NCBI RefSeq assembly: GCF_001570405.1 | Contig: NZ_BBYM01000013.1 | Coordinates: forward strand, 104,360-168,359 | DNA from: Microtetraspora niveoalba | GTDB taxonomy: Bacteria > Actinomycetota > Actinomycetes > Streptosporangiales > Streptosporangiaceae | DNA length: 64,000 bases | Reading direction: 5' to 3' | Shown here: positions 16,245 through 24,959 of the stretch, in pieces | How the letters are laid out: every line of letters starts with the position of its first letter | Position numbering within the stretch: position 1 is the first letter of the stretch | Translations under genes and position numbers: made by a program | The notes under the pieces: model-generated | Told to the model about the DNA's origin: nothing | Database searches by the model: none | What the model saw: only the letters and a program-made list of their open reading frames with translations

Positions 16245-17317
16245 GCCGCTACCCCTTCGAGATCCCCGACATCGCCGGCAAGGCTCTCACCGTGACGGGC
16301 CCGGTGGACCCGGCGACGCTCGGGGAAACGCTCATGCACGAGCACGTCTTCGTCGACCTGCGGCGGCCGCCGCGGTTCCACCGCCCCGGCGAGGACGCCC
16401 CCGAGGCCGCCGAGCCGCTCACGCTCGCGAACCTCGCACGTGTACGCCACGGGAGCCCGAACGCCGACAACGACGTGATGGGCGACTTCGACGAGATGCT
16501 CGCGGAGGTGGCGGCCTTCGCCCACAGCGGTGGACGCACGATCGTCGAGGTCTCCCCCATCGGCCTCGGCCGGGACCCCGAGGCGCTTTCGCGGCTCTCC
16601 CGGGCGAGCGGGCTCAACATCGTGATGGGCGGAGGCTGGTACACCCCGGCCTTCCACCCGGAGGACATGGGCGAGCGCACCGTCGACGACCTCGCCGACG
16701 TCATCGTGCGCGACATCGCCGTGGGCGCCGACGGTACCGGCGTGCGCTCGGGCGTCATCGGCGAGGTCGGCGCGGAGTCGGCGCCGCTGACCGGCGACGA
16801 GCTGAAGAGCGTGCGGGCGAGCGGGCGCGCGAGCAGGATCACCGGCGCTCCCGTCACGTTCCACGTCGGCGGCGTGGGCGAGGAGAAGTTCCGGGTCCTC
16901 GACATCCTGGACGAGGAGGGCGTCGCCCCGTCGAACGTCGTCATGGGGCACGCGGCGGACGTCCTCGCGGACGCGCCGTTCGCCGAGCGGCTCCTCGCCC
17001 GCGGCGTCTTCGTCGAGTTCGACTTCCTCGCCTCGCCCGGGAGCCCGTGGGGCCACCTCGTCCTCATGAGCGACCACAAGGTGGTCCGGGGCATCGCGGA
17101 CCTGATCGAGCGGGGTCACGCCCGCCAGATCGTGCTCGGCCACGACGTCTGCCAGAAGATCCAGCTCAAGAGGTACGGCGGCAAGGGGTACGACTACATC
17201 CACCGGCACTTCCTGCCCGCCCTGCGCCGCCTCGGCGTGAGCGAGGAGGCGATCCACACGATCATGGTGGAGAACCCGGCGCGCGCGCTCGCCTTCGCCG
17301 AGCCGCAGGCCGGTTAG
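16241..17317 (+). CDS. Phosphotriesterase-related metal-dependent hydrolase
   Basis: A 358-residue TIM-barrel hydrolase of the PTE/PLL type. The ligand set looks complete: MHEHVF (His33, His35), bridging acidic residue in VIGEVG (Glu where PTE has carbamylated Lys), THFHV-like FHVGG, MGHAAD, and LGHDVCQK (Asp). Likely reactions are lactone or ester hydrolysis; true organophosphate activity cannot be claimed. GTG start overlaps the stop of the paralogue (GTGA). The two make a tandem pair of diverged duplicates, this one catalytically competent. A convergent-gene terminator follows at 17423. Confidence 0.85.
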   Translation: MSRYPFEIPDIAGKALTVTGPVDPATLGETLMHEHVFVDLRRPPRFHRPGEDAPEAAEPLTLANLARVRHGSPNADNDVMGDFDEMLAEVAAFAHSGGRTIVEVSPIGLGRDPEALSRLSRASGLNIVMGGGWYTPAFHPEDMGERTVDDLADVIVRDIAVGADGTGVRSGVIGEVGAESAPLTGDELKSVRASGRASRITGAPVTFHVGGVGEEKFRVLDILDEEGVAPSNVVMGHAADVLADAPFAERLLARGVFVEFDFLASPGSPWGHLVLMSDHKVVRGIADLIERGHARQIVLGHDVCQKIQLKRYGGKGYDYIHRHFLPALRRLGVSEEAIHTIMVENPARALAFAEPQAG

Positions 17318-17422
17318 CGACCCCAACCCCGGCGTCCGGCCGGAAAGCCCCCGATCCCAGACCTGGCTGCGCTGACACGGGCGTACCCGGCCCCGGCGCA
17401 CGACCGGCGCGCCCGGCCGGGC

Positions 17423-17460
17423 GCTCCCTTCGGCCGGGCGTGAGGCGGGCCGAAGGGAGC
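17423..17460. terminator. Bidirectional terminator between convergent genes
   Basis: A perfect 13-bp stem (GCTCCCTTCGGCC and complement) with a 12-nt loop lies between the phosphotriesterase gene and the glycosidase gene that ends at 17472 on the other strand. Confidence 0.7.
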
Positions 17461-17471
17461 CTCCGGGGGTG

Positions 17472-19511
17472 TCACCGCGTCGTGCAGACGGCTCCGTTGA
17501 GGGTGAAGACGGCGGGGAGCACGTTCGGACCGCTGTAGTTTCCGACGAAGCCGACCGTGGTCGAGGCGCCGGTGGCCAGCGAGCCGCCGCCGGGCTCGTT
17601 CACGACCGTGACCTCCGAGCCCTCCTGCGTCCAGACGGCGCTCCAGCCGCTGCCCAGGCTCTGCCAGGGCCTGGGCCACCTGAAGTGCAGGGTCCAGCCG
17701 TTGACCGGCGCGCCGTTGTTCGTGATCTCGATGGCGCCGACGTAGCCGTTGCCCCAGTCGGACTGGTCGGTCAGCCGTACGGCGCAGGAGCCGGAGGCGG
17801 GCGTGCCGGTCGTGAACGTGAGCGGCGGCGAGGCGGGCGAGACGCCGCCGGCGCCGTCCCGGGCGACCACGTTGACGGTGTGGCGCGTGCCCGGGGTGAG
17901 GTTGGCGACGCGGAAAGACGTGCCGGCGGTCTCGCCGAGCTGCTCGCCGGCGGCCCCGTCGTTGCGGTGGACCTCGTACTTCACGATCGGGCGGGTCCCG
18001 GCGGAGGCGGCGGGCCAGGAGATCGTGGCGGCCGTGTCCGTCACGTTCGAGACGGCCGGCTGCCCCGGCGCTCCCGGGAGGCCCTCCTGGGCCGCGGCGG
18101 GACGCACGACGATCGTGGTCAGCGACAGCGGCGGCAGCGTCTGGCCGGTCGCGCTCCCGGCGGTCGAGCCGGTGATGCCCGTGGCGCCGTTGGTGTGGGT
18201 CAGCACGGTGGGCGCGCCGGAGGCCGGGCTGAAGCCGGAGTAGCCGATCGTGACGGGGTAGGACGTGTCGGACGAGGTGTTGATCAGCATGACGGCGAGA
18301 TCGCCGCCGGGACGGCGGACCGCGTGCGCGGCGACCTTCGGCTCGTCGGTCGCGGCCGCGACGAACCGGTCTCCCGGACGGGCGAACCGGCTCATCATCT
18401 GCAGCGCGTAGTACGGCGCGAAGGGCGTGTTCGCCGGCGGCTCGCAGACGTCGCCGGCGGAGGTGCACGCGGCGCTGGACAGCAGGCCGAAGTCGCCGTA
18501 GTCGGTGTGGCCCTCGACCTGCGTGACGGCGCCGATGCCGTTGTGGACGTTCCACCAGTCGACCGTGAACACCCCGTTCGCGAGCAGCGTCGCGTAGGCG
18601 TCGGCGGCCGCGAGCGCGCCGGGCTGGGTGTTCGTGCCGTTGCTGCTGCTCCCGGTGTTGAACTCCGTCATCGCGATCCCGATCCGGTCCGACCCGGGTC
18701 CCGCGTACTCGGCGATCTGCCGTCGGGTGAGACGGATCATGTCGGGGACGTGGGCGGCCTTGTCGAGGGCGCCGGGATACCAGTGCAGGATCACGAAGTC
18801 GATCTTCGGTCCGGCGATCGAGAGGACGACCTTGTTCCAGGTGCCGTCGTCTCCGTCGCCGACGAGGCCGTCGGGCCAGTTGGCCGCCGTGGTGAGCACC
18901 GCGCCCACCTTGATGGCCGGGTCCACCGCCTTCATCGCCTCGGCGTACGCGACGACGTTGCGCGCGTACTCCGCCGGGCTCTTGTCGGCGTGGGCGTCCG
19001 CCTCCCAGGCGGAGCCGTAGTGGCCGTTGCCGTAGTTCTCGTTGCCGATCTCCCAGTACGTGACGCCGTACCCCTTGGTGACGTTGGCGTGGCGGACCCA
19101 GGCGGCGGCCTCCTCGGCGGTTCCGGTGCCGTAGTTGGCCGTCACCATCGCCTGCGCCCCGGTCCGCCGCACGCCGCGCATGAAGGTGTCGAAGTCGGTG
19201 TCCGGAGCGACGTAGCCGCCGGGAGCGGTGTGGTCGGCCCAGTGGTAGATGTCGGAGTAGGAGCCGCCCGGGTAGCGCAGCAGCTTCACACCCGCGTCCT
19301 TGAGCCGGTCCGCGGTCTCGTCGGTGCCAAGGCGGCTGTCCCAGATCGCGTGGTTGGCTCCGATGGCGGTCTCGGGGACGGCGGCGAGCGCGGCACGCGC
19401 GTTGACGGTCACCGCGACTGGGGCGGCCTCCTCGGCGTGGGCGGGGGGAACGGTCAGCGCGGCCAGCGTCAGCAGGACGGCGGACGCGACTCGTAACGGG
19501 ACATTGGGCAT
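17472..19511 (-). CDS. Secreted glycoside hydrolase with FN3 and CBM2
   Basis: A 679-residue exported modular enzyme. The signal peptide ends near AHA-EE. The catalytic TIM-barrel (about 35-470) has acid/base Glu in YWEIGNENYG and the nucleophile in IAMTEFNTG, resembling clan GH-A enzymes of GH51-like type, with a C-terminal beta-sandwich. Then comes an FN3 domain (about 485-570) and a CBM2 cellulose-binding domain (about 575-679) bounded by Cys (SGSCAVRLTDQ ... GAVCTTR) with surface Trp. It acts outside the cell on plant polysaccharide, perhaps arabinan, xylan or glucan. ATG at 19511 is chosen for GCGAGGTG upstream. Confidence 0.85.
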   Translation of the reverse strand: MPNVPLRVASAVLLTLAALTVPPAHAEEAAPVAVTVNARAALAAVPETAIGANHAIWDSRLGTDETADRLKDAGVKLLRYPGGSYSDIYHWADHTAPGGYVAPDTDFDTFMRGVRRTGAQAMVTANYGTGTAEEAAAWVRHANVTKGYGVTYWEIGNENYGNGHYGSAWEADAHADKSPAEYARNVVAYAEAMKAVDPAIKVGAVLTTAANWPDGLVGDGDDGTWNKVVLSIAGPKIDFVILHWYPGALDKAAHVPDMIRLTRRQIAEYAGPGSDRIGIAMTEFNTGSSSNGTNTQPGALAAADAYATLLANGVFTVDWWNVHNGIGAVTQVEGHTDYGDFGLLSSAACTSAGDVCEPPANTPFAPYYALQMMSRFARPGDRFVAAATDEPKVAAHAVRRPGGDLAVMLINTSSDTSYPVTIGYSGFSPASGAPTVLTHTNGATGITGSTAGSATGQTLPPLSLTTIVVRPAAAQEGLPGAPGQPAVSNVTDTAATISWPAASAGTRPIVKYEVHRNDGAAGEQLGETAGTSFRVANLTPGTRHTVNVVARDGAGGVSPASPPLTFTTGTPASGSCAVRLTDQSDWGNGYVGAIEITNNGAPVNGWTLHFRWPRPWQSLGSGWSAVWTQEGSEVTVVNEPGGGSLATGASTTVGFVGNYSGPNVLPAVFTLNGAVCTTR

Positions 19512-19895
19512 CGGCACACCTCGCCATGTGTAGCGGCATTCACTCGACGCCCCCTCCTGACCAGGGAAGCACCATGATCCTGTGGGCAGCTGCCACGCGC
19601 GTCAACCTCGCGTGAAAGTTTCATCCGCACGCCCGCCACGGCGTGGCCCGCCCGACGGCGCACACCTCGGAATCGCCTCGGCGGAAACACAAGGTCGGCC
19701 GCGCCCGGGACCGTACGGACCGGCTCCTTCGGGAACACGGAAAACGGCCGACACATATTGCATTCGACGGGATCCCTTTTCGCCGACAAAAGCCATAGAG
19801 CGAGCGAATGAATGGTCGGCGCGAGAAAGGGATGACGGAAGGCAACGCTTTGGGTCAAGATTGACAGGTCTGTCCGTCAGGGTGGAGGTAGGCGC
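19512..19895. other. Divergent intergenic region with candidate sugar-regulator operator
   Basis: It holds the promoters of the glycosidase (minus) and the lipoprotein (plus). The 10-bp palindrome GGCAGCTGCC at 19585-19594, flanked as TG..CA, lies about 75 nt before the glycosidase start and resembles LacI-family dyads, though with an AGCT centre. No other gene is seen here. Confidence 0.4.
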
Positions 19896-20375
19896 GTGCG
19901 CGTTGCGTGGACGGCGATGGCGGTTCTGCTGGTCGGCGGAGTGCTCTCCGGATGCGGCCCCGGCCCCACTCTCGCCGCGGCGACCGCCGAGCTCCGAAAG
20001 GACACGCAACGCCTGGAGACCGACAGGTTTTTCAAGAATCCCCTGACCAAACTGCGGATCGTGGAGCGTCCGGACAAGGATCTGCCCTGCGACAAGGGCA
20101 AGTTCCAGCGGGTGTTACACGCGACGGCCGACTACGGATCCAAGCCTTCGGATGTGGACGGCCGTCTCGATCTCGCACAGCGGTTGATGGAGAACACGCT
20201 GTCTCAGGCGCTCCACTACACGGTGACCTATGACTTCACCCAGGTGGACTGGGAAGACGCCCGGTTGATCGAGGGCAGGAAGGACGTCCCCGGAATCACC
20301 GTCAAGGTGATCCTGGTACCGGAGTCCCCGACGTGGCGGCTCGTCGCGAAGACCGACTGCCTCCCCCGCTCATAG
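19896..20375 (+). CDS. Small lipoprotein of unknown function
   Basis: A 159-residue protein with a lipoprotein signal: a short charged start, hydrophobic core AVLLVGGV and lipobox LSGC (Cys19). The mature part has no family I recognise. It carries Cys in LPCDKGKF and TDCLP, a possible disulfide, and mixed alpha/beta character. GTG start after GGAGG with 11-nt spacing. It converges on the large WXG-associated gene with a 5-nt gap, and by position may belong with that pair as a surface component, but this is inference. Confidence 0.75.
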   Translation: MRVAWTAMAVLLVGGVLSGCGPGPTLAAATAELRKDTQRLETDRFFKNPLTKLRIVERPDKDLPCDKGKFQRVLHATADYGSKPSDVDGRLDLAQRLMENTLSQALHYTVTYDFTQVDWEDARLIEGRKDVPGITVKVILVPESPTWRLVAKTDCLPRS

Positions 20376-20380
20376 CCCCG

Positions 20381-22339
20381 TCACCCCCATAGGCGGAGGA
20401 GTTCCTTCGCCTGCTCGTTGGCCATGTGATCCGCGGCGTCCTCGACCTTCCGATCGAGGGCGTCATTCCTGTCCATCCATCGCTCGTAGGGCGTCAGCTT
20501 CGCCCGGAGAACGCTCTCCCAGCTCTTTCCGGTACGGGCGGCCTCCTGCTTGGCCTCCGCCATCAACTCGTCGAAGGTCTTGAGGTGGCCCGTTCTGGCC
20601 TTGATCAACTCACTCGGGGGCCTGCTCGCGGGATAACCGGCGTCGTGCAGCAGGTAGGCCATGTCGTACTTCTGACGCAGGGTGAAGTTGGCCCGGGCCT
20701 CGGCCAGCGACTGGACGCGGGTTTCGAAACCGGCGGCCCAGTTGTCCAGCAACTTGCTCGCTCCGTACGTTTTCGCGAGCGTCCATCCCACCCCGACGAT
20801 GGGGCCGGCTATGGGGATCCGGTCGATGCCCAGGGCCATCGTGTTCTTCGTGAGATCCCGGATCAGGCTGTCCGTGGCGTCCTTCTCACCCCGCACCTCC
20901 AACGCCGCCTTGAACTCGAGCCCGCCGAGATCGCCGAACATCTGGCTGGCACGTTGGAAGCGGTAGTTGTCTCCCTTGGCGTCCAGGCGGGCCGCCGACG
21001 TCAGGACGTCGTACCGGAAGCCGGCCGCGGCCTTGTCGAAGTCGTCGGTGAGCCGCTCCTCTCCGGCGAACGTCTGGAGGAAGCGGTAGGTGTCCCCCGG
21101 GCTCAGGTAGAAGGCGGGAGTGACGCCGGTGATCGGCACCCAGTTCTCCGGTGTCGCCATGCCCGACGTCCGGTGGAGCGCCTTGTCGAAGCGGGCGCCG
21201 GAAGCGAGCTCGTGGACGTAGGACTCGCCGATCACCTCCATCGAGTCCCTGGCCGTGTTGGGCAGGTCCTTGCCGAAGGAACCGGCCGCGAGGACCGCGT
21301 CGAGCGCGAACGCCGCGGCCGGCGCGGAGTGTTTTCCCGGCTTTTCGGTCGCGGCCTCGCTGCCCGCCTCCATCACGTGGCCGAAGGCGTCGGCGACGGC
21401 GTCGCCCGTGCCGACGGATTTGGCGTAGTTCAGGAACAGCTTCATCTTCCCGACGCGATCGAGCGTGACGCCGTCGCCGCCCATCTGCGCGAAGGCCGTG
21501 CGGGCGGCCGCGCCGTCCCCGGCCAGCACCTCCAGCGCGAGGGCGACCACGTCGGAGGAGTATCCGTACGCCCGGGACAGGCTCGCGCTGCCGCCGCGCC
21601 AGTCCTGCCGGGGATTCCCGGCGAACGCGTCGAGTGCGAGAGCCCGGGCGGCGGCCACCCGCACATCGGTCGGCGCCTTCGCTCCGATCAGCAGCGCGAG
21701 CCGGTTCCACGCCTCGCCCCGGTCGGCGGGCTTGCTCACCAGGTCGGCCTTGACCTTCTCGAAGGCCGGAATGCCGCCGGGAGCGCGCAGCGCCGCGCCC
21801 AGGGCCGCGCTGAACGCGGCCAGGTCCTGCTTGGCGGTCGGGCTGCCCGTGGCCGCGAGCAGTTCGGGCAGGGCGTGGCGGACGTCCGCGGGCAGTGTGG
21901 CGAAGAACGCCGCGGCGGCCGCGGGATCCCCGGCCAGCCGGGCCAGCTCGTCGACGTGCTCGTGGACGAGGTCGCCCTTCAGCTCCGGCTTGATGCCCTT
22001 GTTGGTGAGGATGCCCGTGCCGTACGTCAGGGCCAGGTCGCGGCCGGCCGAGAAGCTCGCCAGCGCGTCGGGCAGGCGGGCGAAGGTGTCGTCACCGGTG
22101 CCGTTCAGCGCTTTGATCAGCTCGGCCCGGTCGCTGAGCATGGGGGCCTGCCTCCTGCCCCACTCGGCGATGGCGGCTATGTGCGTCAGGGGCGCGGTGC
22201 TGACCCCGTTCGCCCGGAGCAGCCCCTCGAAGTCGGCGGAGAAGGCGGTGAGCCGGTCGGCCGCCTGGCGCAGGTCGGTCGCCATGGCGTTCATCGCCGC
22301 GGGGTCGATGCCGCAGAAGTCACCGGCGGGGGATGCCAT
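20381..22339 (-). CDS. Large protein with WXG100-like N-terminus, possible type VII-related effector
   Basis: A 652-residue protein. The first 100 residues are helical with MNAMATDLRQAADRLTAFSADFEGLL, resembling WXG100/ESX helical hairpins. The middle is a long alpha-helical Ala-rich repeat region. Residues about 500-560 contain GIDRIPIAGPIVGVGWTL, a short hydrophobic stretch, and the C-terminus is charged and helical. There is no signal peptide. Placed 45 nt downstream of a WXG-like small gene, it looks like an ESX-type substrate or a structural partner. No toxin motif or immunity gene was recognised. It could belong to one of the actinobacterial DUF families seen with ESX genes. Confidence 0.65.
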   Translation of the reverse strand: MASPAGDFCGIDPAAMNAMATDLRQAADRLTAFSADFEGLLRANGVSTAPLTHIAAIAEWGRRQAPMLSDRAELIKALNGTGDDTFARLPDALASFSAGRDLALTYGTGILTNKGIKPELKGDLVHEHVDELARLAGDPAAAAAFFATLPADVRHALPELLAATGSPTAKQDLAAFSAALGAALRAPGGIPAFEKVKADLVSKPADRGEAWNRLALLIGAKAPTDVRVAAARALALDAFAGNPRQDWRGGSASLSRAYGYSSDVVALALEVLAGDGAAARTAFAQMGGDGVTLDRVGKMKLFLNYAKSVGTGDAVADAFGHVMEAGSEAATEKPGKHSAPAAAFALDAVLAAGSFGKDLPNTARDSMEVIGESYVHELASGARFDKALHRTSGMATPENWVPITGVTPAFYLSPGDTYRFLQTFAGEERLTDDFDKAAAGFRYDVLTSAARLDAKGDNYRFQRASQMFGDLGGLEFKAALEVRGEKDATDSLIRDLTKNTMALGIDRIPIAGPIVGVGWTLAKTYGASKLLDNWAAGFETRVQSLAEARANFTLRQKYDMAYLLHDAGYPASRPPSELIKARTGHLKTFDELMAEAKQEAARTGKSWESVLRAKLTPYERWMDRNDALDRKVEDAADHMANEQAKELLRLWG

Positions 22340-22384
22340 CGCGGTCCTCTTCTCGGGATCGTCGCCGGTCGTCGCCGGGCGTTG

Positions 22385-22762
22385 TCAGGGACGTCCGGTG
22401 ATCTGGTGCCGGATGAGCTCGGCCTGGGACCGCGTCACCAGCGCGGGATGCCGGCGCAGCTCGTCTTCGATCGCCTGCAGCAACTGCCGTACGACCCGGG
22501 CCAGACGGTGGTGGCGCTCGGCGACCTCGTCCGTCCATTTCTTCGCGGTCGGCCCCGTCCAGACCTTTCCCGACTGCATCGAGGCGTGGACGCGCTGGTA
22601 TGCCTGTCCGACCTCCTGCGACCGGCTGTGCGCTTCCTTGAGAAGCGCCGCGAGTTGTTCGTGGCGGGGGTTGGGCACCATTTCTTCCGGCACGCCGTCC
22701 GTCCCCCGTTCTTGTCTCCTCGCACCCGCCCCCGAGTCATAGTCGATGTCAAAGGTAGACAT
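22385..22762 (-). CDS. WXG100-like small protein
   Basis: A 125-residue helical protein. Two predicted helices flank a W-x-G turn (KVWTGPTAKKWTDEV, residues about 66-80), the hallmark of ESX/type VII secreted dimers. The sequence before it has the AHSRSQEVGQAYQRV helix, and the C-terminal helix ends in EAELIR-like text. ATG at 22762; the RBS is weak. It is co-directional with the 652-residue protein 45 nt downstream, so the two probably form a secreted or heterodimeric unit. No ESX ATPase or core genes lie in this window. Confidence 0.7.
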   Translation of the reverse strand: MSTFDIDYDSGAGARRQERGTDGVPEEMVPNPRHEQLAALLKEAHSRSQEVGQAYQRVHASMQSGKVWTGPTAKKWTDEVAERHHRLARVVRQLLQAIEDELRRHPALVTRSQAELIRHQITGRP

Positions 22763-23064
22763 CCGCCGATGGGGGCGACAAGCCCGAAATATCAGAACGG
22801 TTGTTTATGCGGTGACTTAGGAATTCCGGACAGGTTTCAGCGGCGGAAACCGGCGGATTTCAACACGGATTCCACGGCGGGAGCTGATACTCCAGCCGTG
22901 GAGCCTGACAGCGGGCATCGACCGCCATCGCGAGGACGCCACGCCACCGCCCACGGCCACCGCACGATCGTCGATCGGTCGATCGTCGGCACGACGCTCG
23001 ATGATCATGGTGGCCGTGCGCGGCTCCACGCCCCGCTACCGGAAAGCCGGCGATCTACGAAGTG
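22763..23064. other. Intergenic region with hairpins
   Basis: No gene seen. A hairpin at 22871-22902 (TCCACGGC ... GCCGTGGA with inner GGAG/CTCC) lies downstream of the broken VOC gene and may be its terminator. A CGATCG-rich palindromic patch occurs near 22964-22990. Confidence 0.4.
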
Positions 23065-23439
23065 TCAGAGGCCACGTTCGGCCGTGCTCCGCTCGACGCA
23101 GAATTCGTTGCCCTCGGGGTCGAGCAAGGTGACCCAGCCGAGCCCTTCGGCGGTGCGGTGGTCCTCGTACAGCTTCGCGCCCAAGGCGATGATGCGATCC
23201 ACCTCCTCGTCGCGGGTCCGCTCGGTGGGCATCCAGTCGAAATGGATCCGGTTCTTCACGGTCTTGCCCTCGGGCACCTGGATGAACAACATTCCGGGAA
23301 CGGGCGAGGGAGCCTCGACGAGGACCTCGGAGTCGCCCGGCGCGTCCTCGTCGGACACCGGTCATCCGGTTACGGCACTCCAGAACTTCGCGAGCTCATA
23401 AGGATCGGCACAGTCGACGGTCACATGGCGCAGGATCAT
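23065..23439 (-). pseudogene. VOC (glyoxalase-fold) gene interrupted by an in-frame TGA
   Basis: The frame opens at ATG 23439 with MILRHVTVDCADPYELAKF, then WSAVTG, and meets TGA at 23362-23364. It continues at once as PVSDEDAPGDSEVLVEAP through to GWVTLLDPEGNEFCVERS, a normal VOC C-terminus. The TGA stands where relatives commonly have a Trp or other residue after VTG, so it reads as a single-base TGG-to-TGA change. A GTG at 23358 just after the stop could restart a shortened protein lacking the first beta-strand. Full length would be 124 residues, normal for this glyoxalase/bleomycin-resistance-like family. Confidence 0.75.
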
Positions 23440-23657
23440 GAAGTGCAGCCTAGCCACCCGGCCGGCGCCATCGGTTGATCACGAACGTGGAGGGCCGGAC
23501 CGCGAACCACGGCGGCCGTGCCGGCCGGCTAGCCGCAGTGCGCCCACTTGCCCTGCGGCGTGCCCCCGCGGACGAGGGGCTTGGAACCGATCCTGACCGC
23601 CCCGGTCATCTGGACGCACAGGTTGTCGGCCGAGGCGAAGACGGGGCCCGCGAACCA

Positions 23658-23754
23658 CTTTTGACGCGCTCCCCAGCCTGAAGGCTGGGGATTCAGCCCG
23701 TACCGCGCGTGCGGCACCTCTGCGGCTACCTGTTTCACCGGGTCCTGCCCTCCG
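23658..23754 (-). ncRNA. Candidate omega-RNA (reRNA) scaffold region of TnpB
   Basis: TnpB nucleases use an RNA that overlaps the 3' end of tnpB and the element's right end, with a guide read from the DNA just beyond. Here 97 nt separate the tnpB stop from the element end and include the CCCCAGCCT hairpin. The predicted guide would start at 23657 on the minus strand in the SapA-like sequence (TGGTTCGCGG..). This is inferred from family knowledge, not from a covariance model. Confidence 0.4.
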
Positions 23755-24906
23755 CTAAGCGGCGGGTCTTACGGTCCCTCCGCAGGCGTTTAGCCTCTCC
23801 GCCCGTCCGGCGGCGAGGATGTTCTTCGCGGCGTTGACATCCCGGTCGTGGACCGCGCCACACGGGCATTCCCACGACCGAACGTTCAGCGGCATCGACT
23901 CGGCGAGCGCCCCGCACGCTGAGCAGAGTTTCGAACTGGGGAACCACCGGTCGATCTTGGCGAAGTGGCGGCCGTGCCGGGCCGCCTTGTACTCCAGCAT
24001 GGTCACGAACTGCGACCATCCCGCGTCGTGAACGGACTTCGCGAGGCGGGTGCGTCCGAGACCGGACACGGCAAGGTTCTCCACATACACCGCTTGGTTC
24101 TCGCGGATGATCTGAGTGGAGAGCTTGTGTGCCCAGTCGCGGCGCGCATCGGCCACCTTGGCGTGCGCCTTGGCGACCTTCACGACGGCTTTCTTGCGGT
24201 TGTTCGACCCATTCGCCTTGCGGCTGAGATCCTGCTGTGCCTTGCGGAGGCGTCGTTCGGCCCGGCGGAGGAAACGCGGGTTGTCCACCTTCCGGCCGTC
24301 GGAGGTGACGGCGAAGTGCGTGAGTCCGAGGTCGATGCCGACCTCGGACGCGGCTTCGGGGAGCGGTGCGTCTGCCGTTTCGACCACGAACGAGGCGAAG
24401 TACCGTCCGGCCGCATCCTTGATCACTGTCACCGAGCTGGGGTCGGCGGGCAGGGAGCGAGACCAGCGGATGTCCACGTCCCCGATCTTCGGCAGGCGAA
24501 GCTTCCCACCCGTGGTGATCGAGAAGCGGGCGTTCTTCGTGAAGCGGATCGCCTGCCGGTTGGCCTTGCGGGACCGGAAGCGGGGCGGGGCCACCTTCGG
24601 GCCTTTCCGCTTCCCGGTGATCGAGGCGAAGAAGTTGCGGAATGCGGTGTTGAGGTCCGCGAGTGCCTGCTGAAGGACCACGGCTGAGACCTCGGAAAGC
24701 CAGGAACGTTCCGTGGTCTTCTTCGCCTCCGTGATGACCCGCTTGGACAGGTCCCCATCCGACAGATATGGCAAGCCCTGCTCCCGAGCGATCTGCCGTG
24801 CGCGCAGCCCGTCGTTGAACACCACCCGCGCGCACCCGAACGCCCGTGCCAGCGACTCGCGCTGACCAGGTGTCGGGTAGAGGCGGAAGTTGTATCTGAG
24901 CTGCAC
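23755..24906 (-). CDS. tnpB: RNA-guided endonuclease TnpB (IS605 OrfB family)
   Basis: A 383-residue protein, normal length. The N-terminal OrfB helix-turn-helix (LRYNFRLYPTPGQ) is followed by the RuvC-like nuclease with Asp192 (VGIDLGLTHF), Glu276 (YVENLAV) and a final Asp in VHDRDVNAAKNI. The Cys4 zinc finger (Cys328, 331, 347, 349) lies between the last two. All catalytic residues appear intact, so it may still be active as an RNA-guided nuclease that retains the element after excision. The start is GTG at 24906. A shared promoter region with the divergent antitoxin gene includes a dyad at 24925-24950. Confidence 0.93.
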   Translation of the reverse strand: MQLRYNFRLYPTPGQRESLARAFGCARVVFNDGLRARQIAREQGLPYLSDGDLSKRVITEAKKTTERSWLSEVSAVVLQQALADLNTAFRNFFASITGKRKGPKVAPPRFRSRKANRQAIRFTKNARFSITTGGKLRLPKIGDVDIRWSRSLPADPSSVTVIKDAAGRYFASFVVETADAPLPEAASEVGIDLGLTHFAVTSDGRKVDNPRFLRRAERRLRKAQQDLSRKANGSNNRKKAVVKVAKAHAKVADARRDWAHKLSTQIIRENQAVYVENLAVSGLGRTRLAKSVHDAGWSQFVTMLEYKAARHGRHFAKIDRWFPSSKLCSACGALAESMPLNVRSWECPCGAVHDRDVNAAKNILAAGRAERLNACGGTVRPAA

Positions 24907-24924
24907 AGATCAATTGTACATCCA

Positions 24925-24950
24925 CGTACATGAAGGTGCGTCCATGTACG
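24925..24950. promoter_or_regulatory. Dyad between tnpB and the antitoxin gene
   Basis: CGTACATG-N10-CATGTACG, a perfect 8-bp inverted repeat, lies 10 nt before the antitoxin ATG and 19 nt before the tnpB start. A third half-site, TGTACAT, is at about 24916. Phd/YefM antitoxins autorepress through such palindromes, so the cargo gene may control tnpB as well as itself. Confidence 0.6.
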
Positions 24951-24959
24951 CTGACCTGT

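Noticed and set aside
14822..17317. A single large + frame suggesting a fusion upstream of the second phosphotriesterase
   Set aside because: The first 470 residues are Arg-rich shadow translation of the first phosphotriesterase gene; the real start is GTG 16241.
22964..22990. CGATCG-rich palindrome as a replication or partition site
   Set aside because: Only one short cluster and no replication genes nearby.
20426..23401. A 991-residue plus-strand frame
   Set aside because: Antisense to the WXG-associated gene; no domain, no RBS.
24930..24959. An earlier start for the Phd/YefM-like gene at 24930
   Set aside because: It would run through the dyad; ATG 24960 gives the normal antitoxin N-terminus.
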